From Saccopteryx bilineata (lineage: Eukaryota > Chordata > Mammalia > Chiroptera > Emballonuridae): a stretch of DNA of 64,000 nt. Shown here in pieces: positions 37,601 to 49,600 of this stretch (position 1 is its first letter; each line of letters opens with the position of its first letter). Location of the stretch: positions 240,994,442 through 241,058,441 of the forward strand of contig NC_089490.1 in NCBI RefSeq assembly GCF_036850765.1, read 5' to 3'. The notes below the pieces were generated by a model that did no database searches, was not told the DNA's origin, and worked only from the letters and a program-made list of their open reading frames with translations. Both the position numbers and the translations under genes were made by a program.

Positions 37601-40600
37601 AAGCTTCCTGTGTTTTATTGCTTCTGTTGTCGTATAAAACACAAAAGTGTACAATCTGCACATGCAGCGAGAACTTCTTCCTCTCTGCACCTTTGATAAA
37701 CCAAGTTGAGGCCTGTTGTCAGGTCCTGTCTGTCCTGACCCAGGGGAAATGGAAATTCTCGTCACAGCTCAATAAGCCCGGCTGTGGCGAACTGGGGGAG
37801 GGGAGCCCCAGGCGGGGGCTCCATGTGATCTCTGCTCCCAGACATGCCAAGCTTTGGCATTTCCTGTGGGACCTTCCTTCCCTGCGTTCTATCCTAAAAG
37901 TTGTTATCCTTCTTATTTTCATCCCAGAATCAAAAGAGTTTTACTAAACATCAGTGCTGCCCAGTGCCCTTTGCCTATGCAGGGGTAATTCCAGTGTCAG
38001 CACAGGAGCCCAGACACTGTCTCCTTTCTAGTGAAAACTTAGCTCCTTCAGCTCAGTGGTGTTTGCTGAGCACCTCCTGGTGGTCCTCTTATTATAGAGA
38101 AGCCAGTTTTTAGCAAACCTGTGCATGTGCGTGGTTGGACTTGACCTCTAACTTCTTATCCTATGGACTCTGCAGCCTGGGTATCGGCGCCTGAGGTGTG
38201 CAGCTCAGCCAGACAAGCCCACAACCACGGTGTCCCCATCCACCTCGGGGCCTGCCCTGCACACCAGCTGCCATCGGTTGCGGACGAGCAGGCCCGACAC
38301 TGAGAGTTCAGAGACAAAGGAAATGGACAGAGATGGTGCGTAGGGCTTCCGGAAACGTGGCTTCCCCATGCGTGCCCAGCGCCTGATGCTCATTCCTTGT
38401 TTTGTCTCTGGCCAGAGAGGGAGGAAGCAGGTGTAGATGACCTGTCCCCTGGCGGGCTGTCCGTGCGTGAGAGGAGGCGGCCCAGGGAGCGGCGGAGAGG
38501 CACGGGCATCAACTTCTGGACGAAGGACGTAAGTGGCAGTATTGCTAGCACCTGTCCCAGTGCCCGGTTGCCCTCTGTGTTGAACTCTGAGAAGGTCCCA
38601 CACGGGGCATGAAGGGGCAGGTGGTCAGGAAGTGTTGGTGGGGAGAAAGGAGGAGGGACAGGAGCTGGGCGTCCTCAGGGCCCGAGCTGCAGTGGCACTG
38701 GCACGTAACTCAGTAAACAGCAGGCATGAGTGAAAACCTGCATTTACAGCCTGGAAACGAGCTTGCAGTTCCACTGTTTTTCCCATTCCCCCTGGGAGGC
38801 TCACAGCCAAGGGCTCCTCCCCCACATGGTCGTGGGCCCAGTGTGCAGCACAGGGAGGCACATCTGACTGCATTTGCCCTTTAGGGAAGAAAGGGGGGGT
38901 AACAGGCTGCAGGAGAAGTCCGGCTTTGGAGCCAAAGCTGCAGCCCAGGGCCCACTGCCACCAGCATGGCCGGGCTCTTGCTCATTTGTGTTCTCACCTC
39001 ACTCAGCTCTGCCACGTGGACCTTTTAAAAATCCAACCCCTGGTCCCCAACAAGCAGTTGTTCAGTGAGACCAGAACTGGCAGTGTCTCTGGGGACCTGT
39101 CTCTGGTAACTATCTCTCAGCTGCAGGACGGAGTTGGCTGTAGCTGTCAACAGAGGTGGAGGAAGATGGTTAGGTCCCTCCAGCCAGGCGCCATTGCTGC
39201 TGGGGTGGCAGGCTTGGTTCCGAGCTGTCGGCCATGTGCCATGCAGGGTACATTGTGGGCAGCAGGGGCTGCTGCGGTCCAGGACATCTGTGATGGTGAC
39301 CCTCCTGTTTTCCTTCCTCCTTCCTCTCCAGGAGGATGAAGCTGATGGCTCTGAGGAGTTGAAGGAAGGGCGGGTGAGTGACTGGCGTGGGGGCGGGGAC
39401 TGGGCGGGCAGCGCTGGCCTGTTGTCTGGGTGGCGCACTCTTGAGCAGCTGTTTCTCTGCCCTCTGCACTCCCCACAGGGCTGTGGGACTTTCTGCCCCC
39501 TCTGTCCTCTGTGAGGGCTGCTGGGTCGTGTCTCTGTGTTTAAGGAAGTAAAGGCGACGCTGTCTATGACCAGCACAGCGGCCCTGTCGGCGGCCTGCTG
39601 TCAGGGGGACAGCAAGGAGTGAGGCTTAAAAGGGGAGACGTTGCTGCAGCCAACCTAAGTGCATGGTTTTGTCAAACCCATCCCTGTTGTTAAGTTCATG
39701 AAACCCCGAGACCAGCAGTATGGATGCAATTTGATGTCCTAGCACCTTTGACAAGTGTGTTTACAGCCAGTCTGGTTCATTGTCGCCGTCAGCCGTGTGA
39801 CCATCTGTCTCCCTGTTGTGATAAGTGAAAAAGAAACTGAACCTGAATCCTAACATGAGGGAGGTTATTCCGGTCATACCTGAGAAGGTGTGTGTATTCA
39901 GGAAGAGTGTGTGTGTGTCTGCTGTGCCGTGTCTTTGGCCAGCTGGCCTTTTGCTCAACAGTGGGTTTAAGCTAGAGCAGGGGTCCCCAAACTACGGGCC
40001 ACATGCGGCCCCCTGAGGTCATTTATCCGGCCCCCGCCACACTTCTGGAAGGGGCATCTCTTTCATTGGTGGTCAGCATCCATATCCTGTGCTCCTGGAG
40101 TACTGTATGTAGCAGCGTCGCTCACGTACAGTACTACTTCCAGTAACGCGGGATGCACGCGTCACGGTTCCGGAAGCGCGTCATATCACTTGCTACAGCT
40201 AGCAGTGACAAATATGGAACCGGACATTGACCATCTCATTAGCCAAAAGCAGGCCCATAGTTTCCATTGAAATACTGGTCAGTTTGTTGATTTAAATTTA
40301 CTTGTTCTTTATTTTAAATATTGTATTTGTCCCCGTTTTGCTTTTTTACTTTAAAATAAGATATATGCAGTGTGCATAGGGATTTGTTCATAGTTTTTTT
40401 TTTATAGTCTGGCCCTCCAACAGTCTTGAGGGACAGTGAACTGGCCCCCTGTGTAAAAAGTTTGGGGACCCCTGAGCTAGAGGGTCCCTCCAGGGCTCCT
40501 CTGTAGGTTTGTCCTGTAACTGGATTCGTCACTAGAGGGCGCAAGTGGCCAGCAGGATGGAGGGTAGTGAGCTCGCTGGCTGGCATGCTGTGTTGAAGGG

Positions 40601-43600
40601 ACTGTCGGGGAGCCCACTTCACAGCAGGAGAGTCACTCATCTCTCAGCTTTGGGGATTTAGAGACAGCCAGGGCAAGGGCCTCATTTTACAGTTGAGGGA
40701 ACTGAGGTCCAGGCAGAACTGTTTGTCTGAGGACGCTGGCGTTGGCCCTGAGAACACAACACAGCTTCTCTGTCCCACGACAGAGTCAGACACGGGGCAG
40801 AGGTGGTGGTGGCTTTCTGTATTTCCTGCAGGTGCAGGACAGCGGGCGTCTTGACCTCTGAGGCAAAACTGCGACCTCTCTGCAGACCTCGCTTGAGGCT
40901 GAAGCCCAGGACTGCCCTTGTGTTGGACAGCTGGTGTGGATGCTGACTTGGCCTCTGCCCCTGCTCTTCCCCGGCGCTGGTGCCCTGAGAGGGACCAACA
41001 CTCCTGCACCTGGGCAGTGGCTCTGAGAGCTGGCTTCTCGGCCGCATGTACAAGTATGGTCCTGCTCTGGGCTGGCGTCGTGGGCGAGCTCTCAGACCTA
41101 GGAGAAATCCCAGGGACCATATGTTCAGCTTCCCATTTTAAAGATGAGAACTGAGGTCCATACGGGTTCAGGACGTCCAGGTCACAGCTGTGCTCCTCAT
41201 CTGGCTATCGCACAACTCTCCGCTAGGTCTTGCATCTGCTTTGTGTCTCAGGTGACGCCCTGTTGGGACAGGCACAAGAGCAAGCTCACTGAGCTGCAGC
41301 CCAGGGGCTGGACTCCAGCCAACCGCGCTTGGCCCTGTGGCCTCTGCTCCCTTGTGTGAATGGGGTTGCTGCCAGGCCAACCCCTCAGAGATGTGACACA
41401 CGGTGACTTAGTGCATGTATTAGTCGAGCTGCCTGAGAGCAAGCTAATTATTCTCCAAACCTGTAGGTTCCTAAATCTGGATGAAGGTCAGGCTCTGCTG
41501 ATCTTAGAATTCAGTGACTTGATGTCATTTGTGAGCTCACCCACAAAGCATGAATGGCTTGTGAGTCGGGGCATGCACTCCCCGACACATGGCAGCATCC
41601 TGAACACAGACCTGGGGAGTCTTTATTGAGTATGAGAGGGGCTCCTGGGTGAGGTGGGGAGGCCAAGTGGGCTGTGTCCTCAACTTGCTCGGAGCCTGGG
41701 AACACCTGCTCCTGCTGGGTCCTGCAGGTCTGTGCGCTGTGAGGAGGCTCCCCCGCCAATGTTTTGCCTGTGTTCCCACAGCTCCACTTCTCCCCAAAGA
41801 GCTGTCACGGCTCCAGCCGCCTGCCAGGTGCCCTGACCATGCTCATGCGAGCTTTACTCCTGGCACTGAACCTTGTGGAGTCCCCTGCTCTGCAAGGGGC
41901 GCCTGGCGAGTTTCCACCCACTCCCAGTGCTTGTCCTTTTAGGTAAAACCCCAGCGCTGTGAGTCTCCTGCTCTGGCCCGACTGCCTAATATGGTAAGGT
42001 ATGTCCCAGCGAGCTGCCCTGAGAGACAGCTCGGTTTGGCTAAGTTTAAAAATGAGAGGTGAGTTATTGTTTAGACAGAAAATAACATTTCTCACAGTAT
42101 TCCATGTAACAATCTCTAAATAAACAAACCATCCTCTCTTTTGAGAAAGTGAATGGCTAACAAAACATAGATGTTCCTGCCTCAGCCTCTTCGTCTTCAC
42201 CCCAATAAGAAAGGGTGGTCAGCTTGTCCCAGGCAGGATGTCCTGAGGAGCCTGAGGACTGTGGCAATAGCATGACTCTTTGGGATAGAGTGCTAAGTGG
42301 TGGCCCTCCGTCAGCCCTGGCGCCTGTGGGCACAGCTCACGGGAGAGGCTGTTGGGAAGGGGGCAGCTGGGTGATGGGCAGCCGAGCCCCTGAGTGTAGC
42401 CTGATGTGTCCTCCAGGCGACCCCACGCCCCCCAGGGTCACATGCCCAGAGTGTCCTAGCAGTTTCTCTTGGCATCTTCCTTTTAAGGATTCAATTAATT
42501 TTAGGTCGTGCTGTTGCCACGGAGATTCAGTCAGCAGAGCTCACATCTGTTCCCCTGAGACCTTGTGATTTTTGGACCTGTTGTCCCATTGCGCCAGTGA
42601 GTCTGCTTCAATCAGGGACCTTTTTAAGATAAAATAAACTGACTTTCACATGTCTGTTTGGGCTTTGCTGTGACTCCTCATCCAAGGATGTGGAAGGTTC
42701 ATCAGTAGGTCCTCTCCCATCTCTTGTGCCCCATGGCCGCAAGATGCTAGTTTTTAGTGACTGTGGCCTGCTGAAGAGATGCTGGTGTGGGAGCATGGTG
42801 GAAACAGTGGGCATGGCACACAGCAGAGTGCAGAGGGGGTGGCTCCACATGCTGGAGCGTTTCTGGGGAGGTTACAAACTGTGGGGTCCTGTGAGGGTCA
42901 CAGGCAGGGCAGCGCCGCTGCGCGCGCGTGTTCACATCCTGTGTGACAGACGTGGCGGCCATCTCCCTGGATGGCAGGGGTGAGCGCCTATCTCGTGTCC
43001 GAGTCCAGAACCAAACCGGAGTCTGTGTGGAACCCACGTGCTTTGGCCGAGGGGGGTTCTGCAAGAGCAAGTCTGGCAGAGCTTGCAGGAAACTGGCCAT
43101 GGGGCCCAGGATATGTGAGTGAAACACATATTCAAAACAACATTGTCTTTTCTCCTTACAGATTTGTCATGATTTTAGGTAAGTTTTAAATCTGTGAATT
43201 TCATTTCAGGGTAGTAGAGGCTGGAGGTGTGAGAAAACTGCTGTAAAGGGGATTCTCTATACTGTAAGAACAGGAAGGAATTGTCAGACACTGAGAAGAA
43301 ATTACTGTTTAACGTTCTGCTGAATTCCCTGCTGGTATTTTTCCTACATTTCGTTTGTTTGTTTTAAACATGTCCAAGACCAACTAATGCCATCCTTAAG
43401 AAAAGGATCATTTTTCACCCTGTGTGTCCTTGGGACCCTTCGTTTCCATGATGACAGCCTTGAAAGGTCATCTTCAGGCAGGAGGGCTCAGGTCTGATGG
43501 TCAAAGTTGTCAGTCTGGGGGGTGGGGGAGGGCCTGCCTGAGCTTTTCCTCAGTCAGTGTACCTTCCACTGCTGGTGGTATGGCTGCAGCTGGCCTGGGT

Positions 43601-46600
43601 GCAGGCAGCTTATGCTGTGTCCTGGCCCTGCGGCTGAGGGGAGAGCTCCGGTGGGATGTGCAGGTTTTCTAGCAAACGGCGCCTACAGATTTGTCCTCGG
43701 GTGCCACGTTGCTGCACTGACGGGGTCATTGGACAGCATTGTACTGCGGAGCCTGTATGGTGTAGGGTTGTCTCCACACCAGTGCAGCTCCCGCTGAACA
43801 AGTTCAGGAGTCAGATAGCAGCTGCTTTACACCGTAAATCCCTTCTGCAGGAAACCACGGTTTCACATCCCCACATAACCCTGTGGACACAGGAATGCTC
43901 ACACGTGCCTGAACACAGGGCAAGCTTGCAAGAAAGAGCACGTGACTTCACGCTTTCTAGTTTTTGTGTTCTCACACCTTAAAATCCACCAGTGGTCTTG
44001 GCTTCTGGGAAGAAAGGAGGGACATTTTAAAAACCTATCGGCAAATTCGTAGCTCAGACAAAAATACTTCACTGGCCCTGGCCGGTTGATTCAGCGGTAG
44101 AGCGTCGGCCTGGCGTGCGGGGGACCCGGGTTCCATTCCCGGCCAGGGCACATAGGAGAAGCACCCATTTGCTTCTCCACCCCCACCCCCCCTCCTTCCT
44201 CTCTGTCTCTCTCTTCCCCTCCCGCAGCCAAGGCTCCATTGGAGCAAAGATGGCCCGGGCGCTGGGGATGGCTCCTTGGCCTCTGCCCCAGGCGCTAGAG
44301 TGGCTCTGGTCGCGGCAGAGCGACGCCCCGGAGGGGCAGAGCATCGCCCCCTGGTGGGCAGAGCATCGCCCCTGGTGGGCGTGCCAGGTGGATCCCGGTC
44401 GGGCGCATGCGGGAGTCTGTCTGTCTCTCCCCGTTTCCAGCTTCAGAAAGAAAGAAAGAAAGAAAAATACTTCACATAGTCCTGGAGCTTACAGGTCTAG
44501 TTACGGTTCTGCATCTTTGCAGTATTACTTACCTGGGTGTGAGGGGAGGGGCACACGTAGCCCACATAGCCACACTGATGCGCCGTGGGCTGTCTTGGCA
44601 CGGAGGCCAGGGTCTCCCTCCTCCAGTGTCCCATACAGCTCCTTGCCAATGATGGGGGGACGTTCCTGCCTGTCCCCAGCACTGTGTGTCAGGGAGAGAT
44701 GAGCCTCTAGCTTGTCACATGCTGGTCCAGGTCAGGGTCACACAGTCGTAAGTGCTTGATTCTGTTGCCATGCTGGAAACACAGCCACGGGTGAGACACC
44801 AGCACGTGGGCGTGGCTGCGTTCCAATAAGACTTTATTTATAAAGGCAGCTGGTGGGCCTCCACTGTAAGTGTTGTGTGGGCACCGGCGTTTCCCAGCTC
44901 ACTGGCTCTGGGGGGATGTGTGTGCTCACTTGGGACAGCACTGTGAAGGGAGGAGGGAGCTGTCCCCTGCCATTCCGTCATCCCCTGTTCTGATCAGCGT
45001 GCTCTCTGAGGAAGGTCTGAAATGGCTGTCCCTGTGTCCCCATCTGCTTTTCTCTTCCAGTCTCGAGCAGCCCGTCCCTCCCAGAGCCTGCTCTGGAGGC
45101 TGGGCAAGGCCATGTGGGGCTGTGCAATGATGCCCCTGAGGGACCTGCTCTGTGGACCGGCCATGGGGCGTGGCCTTCAAGGCTCATAGGTTCTCAGAAG
45201 TGCCCGGCAGAGGCTAATTGCTGGTGCTATTAGAATTCCTTAGGAGAAGATGATCCTGGAGTTCATTGGTGTCTTTGCCTTGTTAACGCTCAGTTTGCGA
45301 ATCCATGCAGATTTGGGGGGGACTGACCAGGTGGTGGCAGACACCTTCAGAGCTTTGCCCTGGGCTTAGAGTGTTAGCTGGGGGAAACTTGGATTCTCTT
45401 TTAGGAAGAGAAACCAAACTCTGATTCTTTGGCCACTCTGAGGGGACAGGTGACGAGAGCTGACCTCTCAGCTTTGTCTCACGTGTAGGACAGGCTGGCA
45501 CAGGAAGAAAACCAGGTTCTCCAGGTACACGGGTCCAAGAGGTTGTCGAAGTTGCTGGACTAAAATACATGAACTGCTGTGTGGGCAGCTCAGGAATCCC
45601 TTCTGGAGGCTAGACGGGGCCTGGCAGGTATGGATGCTGGGACCTGCAGCTGAGCTGTTTGCAGTGATCACTGCCCAATAGGGGCAGCTTCTGCATTCTT
45701 CTTCTTCAGATTGGTCAGTAGCAGTCACTGCTCATTGTACGTGGTCAGACTTTGCGCCCCCCCTTCAGATTCTGAGTTGAGGTTGTGCTGGTGGAGGTGG
45801 GAAGCCCTTGAATCTGTGCTGTCGAAGCTCCCCAGTGATCCCTGGTAGGCACGCCTGGCAGACACTCTTCCTGGGAGTGTGACGTGTGGGGTCACTGGGG
45901 TCCTGGGAAGGTGTCATTAGGTGGGATGACAGGGACCCAAGGGGGCTGGGAGGCAGCCTGCCCCTCTCTTTCCTTCAGGCATGCTTGTATCTCTTAGAGT
46001 TCTTGGCTGAAGGGACTGGCCAGGCAGCTTACAGAGAGGCTTTGCTGAACTAGCAGCAACAAATACTTATTTCAGAATTTAAGTCCTAAAAACATGTTTT
46101 CACTGCAGCCCACAACTGAGCTTCAAGGAAGAAACTTGATTTAGACAGTGATTACTAGAAGTGATTATTAGAAAACTTTCCAGACGCACAGCTACTTCAC
46201 AGCTTGAGGGAAAGTGTGCAAACTCACTAGTTTCAGAACTGGAACTTAGACTGCCTGGCCTGTGGTGATGCAGTGGACAGAACGTCAACCTGGAATGCTG
46301 AGGTCTCTGGTTCAAAACCCGGGCTTGCCCGGTTGAGGCACATAGGACAAGCAACCAATGAACAGTTGGAGTGAAGCAACTACTTCTCGTCACCCAACCC
46401 TCCTCTCTGTAAAATCAATCGGTAAAATCTTTGAAAGTAAATAAACACACACACACACACAAAACACTAGAATTAGAGTCAAGTAACATTTTTTTACCAA
46501 CCAAAATTGGCACAGATTTTGGAAAGATAATGCCCACTTTTATTTAGGTGAGAGTGCAGTGAAATGGACTGTTTTTTACTGTTGGCAATGCAAAAACACT

Positions 46601-49600
46601 TCCTTTTTTGGGGCAGCAAATAGTCAAACTATCAAAAGCCCCCAAACTGATCCAGAATTTTCACTTAAAGAAATCTATCTCTAGGAAACAGTCCAAAATA
46701 GAAACAAGAAACAAAGGCTTCCTGTTCAGATTTTCATCACAGGGGTTGTGTGTGTGCGGCTCTGTGAATGGTTCCTCATCTGTTAAGCGCTCGTTCGCCT
46801 GCCGCATGGAGGCTGTCAGAGGACGCAGCTCATCTCCACAGCTGAAAAGGAAGCTAGTGGATTGGAAAACGACATGGAGAAATCTTCAGAATGCAGGTCA
46901 GAGACAGGGAAATGAAGAGGAGACGTGATGACCGAAAGGCAAAGGAGGAACAGGAGGCGATGACAGTGATGGGAACTGCAGCCAGGAGCTTCTCCGGGGA
47001 GGGGCGTCACCCACACGGGACCCCGGCACGCAGAGCGGGCGCACACACTGAGGCTGCGGTTGCGGGGCCACGTCAAGTGGGCTCTGAGAGCCGCCGATGC
47101 CAGAGAACAAGTTTCTCTTCAGAGCGTTGTGGGGTACTAGCCAGGACAGTTGCCCCTGGTCAGCCTGCCACCCACTACACCTAGGGAGTGGCGCCGGCGA
47201 GGGAAGCCCTTCCATAGAAAGATGGATGCAGAGAGCCTTGGGTCACGGAGACAGTGCGAAGTGTGGTCCTGGAGCTGACCTGGAAGTTTTCCCATGTTTA
47301 AAACCTGGGTCTACGTCTAGCAATAATAGCATTGTCCCCGTTGTAAGGAGAGAGGATGCTGGTTAGTCTCAGGGACTGCTTGTTTCGTGCAAGGACAGCA
47401 CCAGGGCAGGGAGTGTGGAGGCTGCTGCACACAGGCCCGCGGGCTGCAGGAAAGGGCATGGCCATTCCTTTCTCCCTGCCTGTCAGAGCATCCAGCCCCA
47501 CGCACAGGCTGTGACAGAAATGACCAAATATTTTAAAATAGATCAAGTTGGTAAAAAACCTAAACTCGAAGTAGAATTCCTCAACCCACATGTTTATAAT
47601 GTGTTTCTGTAGCCTCTGTGCAGAGCCACTGATGGTGCATCAGTTTCACAACTCAGTTCCAGGTCTCCTTCTGAAGCCTGTTGTCACCAAACGCTGAGCC
47701 TGGTTGTAGGCGTGTTGTTGGGGCGGGGGTGCTCTGCCTGACACTGAGGACAGGCCCAGCCTGAGGGTCACAGGCTGCTCTGTGCTCAGCAACTGTCTAG
47801 AGACAGAACTTTTCAGAACCACTCTTGACTTTGCTGAATATCTGTAGTTTTCATGCAAGTGGCAGGTAAATGTATTCTTTGTAGCTGCTCATCCAGCATT
47901 TCACCAGAACTAGAGAGCGAGCCTCCTGTGGCTGCGTCCACGTTGCCCAGAAGAGATTGGACTGGCGTGTTCGTGCTTCTGGTCCATCCACACCTTCTCA
48001 TCGGGCGCCATGAGCACTGGACAGGTAGCTCCTTTTCTCATGGGTCTGCCTGGAGCACAGGAGGACATCAGTGCCCTTGGAGCCCTGCCCCGTGGCCTGA
48101 GGACCAGTGTCCCATCTTGTCAGCGGCCCTGTGCACCTCGGCTGGCTGCATCACTGTCAGGCAGGAGGGGAGGCTGCTCACGTCTCCACATGAAAGGAGA
48201 TGCCTCCTACTTCTGTTTGCCTTTTTTAGCTGCAGCTAAATTTAAATTTAACTCCAAAACACTGAGCCCATGGACCATTCTAGGACAGATCTGCCGAAGG
48301 GGCCTCTGTCATCCCTTCCCCTTCGTGAGTTTCTGAGCCTCATGCTTTTCTGGTATGGGGCATTGTCTGAGGGTAGACAGGCCACCTCCTGTAGACTAGT
48401 AAAAATCCCTAAATAAGTGATTGTTGGCAGACCTGGACATCTGTCTCCGAGGCCTCTGTCTTCCAGGCTCTTGGGTGACTAAACCTTCATAAGTGAAAGA
48501 GGAGAGTGGCCCCTCCCCTGGAAGACCTTTCCTCCTCCCCCATCCCTCTGCCAGTCGTCTTACAGAGCAGCCTGAGGGTCCTATACCCCGAAAGGCACAG
48601 GACATGAAGGACACATTCGTGGTCACGGGACAGCTGGTGTCTCCTCAGTGAGAATGGAATGACCAGTGCCAGGAGAGGGAAACACCATGAAGGAACAGTG
48701 GGTTTAATCTGGTGTCAGCAGGAACCTAGATGCAGTGAGCATGAGCTTAGTGGACAAAAGGAGCCTTGACTTTCACTGTCTGGACAACATGTTTGTCCTG
48801 CGTTTCTGGGCTGCTCTTTTTTTTTTTTTCTTTTAATGACTGAGAGGAGAGAGAAAGGTGGGAGGAGTGGGAAGCGTGAACTCATAGTAATTTGCTTCTC
48901 CTATGTGCCTTGAACCGGGCAAGCCTGGCATTTTGAACCAGTGACCCAGCATTCCTGATCGATGGTTTATCTGCTGCACCACCACAGGTCAGGCTCTGGG
49001 CTGTTCTTTTTTTTTTTTTTTTTTTTACAGAGACAGAGGGATAGACAGGAATGGAGAGAGATGAGAAGCATCAATCATCAGTTTTTCGTTGCAACACCTT
49101 AGTTGTTCATTGATTGCTTTCTCATATGTGCCTTGACCGTGGGCCTTCAGCAGACCGAGTGACCCCTTGCTCGAGCCAGCGACCTTGGGTCCACGCTGGT
49201 GAGCTTTTGCTCAAACCAGATGAGCCCACACTCAAACTGGCGACCTTGGGGTCTCCAACCTGGGTCTTTCCGCATCCCAGTCTGATGCTCTATCCACTGT
49301 GCCACCACCTGGTCAGGCATCTGGGTTGTTCTTGAATGTCTCAGTGTTCTACGCACACAAGGAATTGGAGTGGGTGGACGGCAGAGCCCTCAGACCCTTG
49401 ACCTCAGTTGGTCAGAGCTGCTGCCTCAGACAGGTGTGTTTGCCAGTCAGCTAGCCTCAGCCTTGGTGTCACCCCTGTAAGAGTCACCCCTGTGTCACCG
49501 CAGAGTCACCTGTCAGCACTGCGTGATGGGACGTGAGCAGAAGTGTAGGGCAGAGGCCTGTAGGGGGAGCACTGCACTGTAACCTGCTGGCTACCCTGTC

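Noticed and set aside
44073..44160. tRNA gene candidates (box A/box B-like sequences) here and at other SINE heads
   Set aside because: They are the tRNA-derived heads of SINEs. Bodies, A tails and target duplications follow, and a proper cloverleaf is not kept.
48805..49333. CRISPR-like short repeats with spacers
   Set aside because: The three 14-mers are SINE target-site duplications in a mammalian genome, not a CRISPR array.
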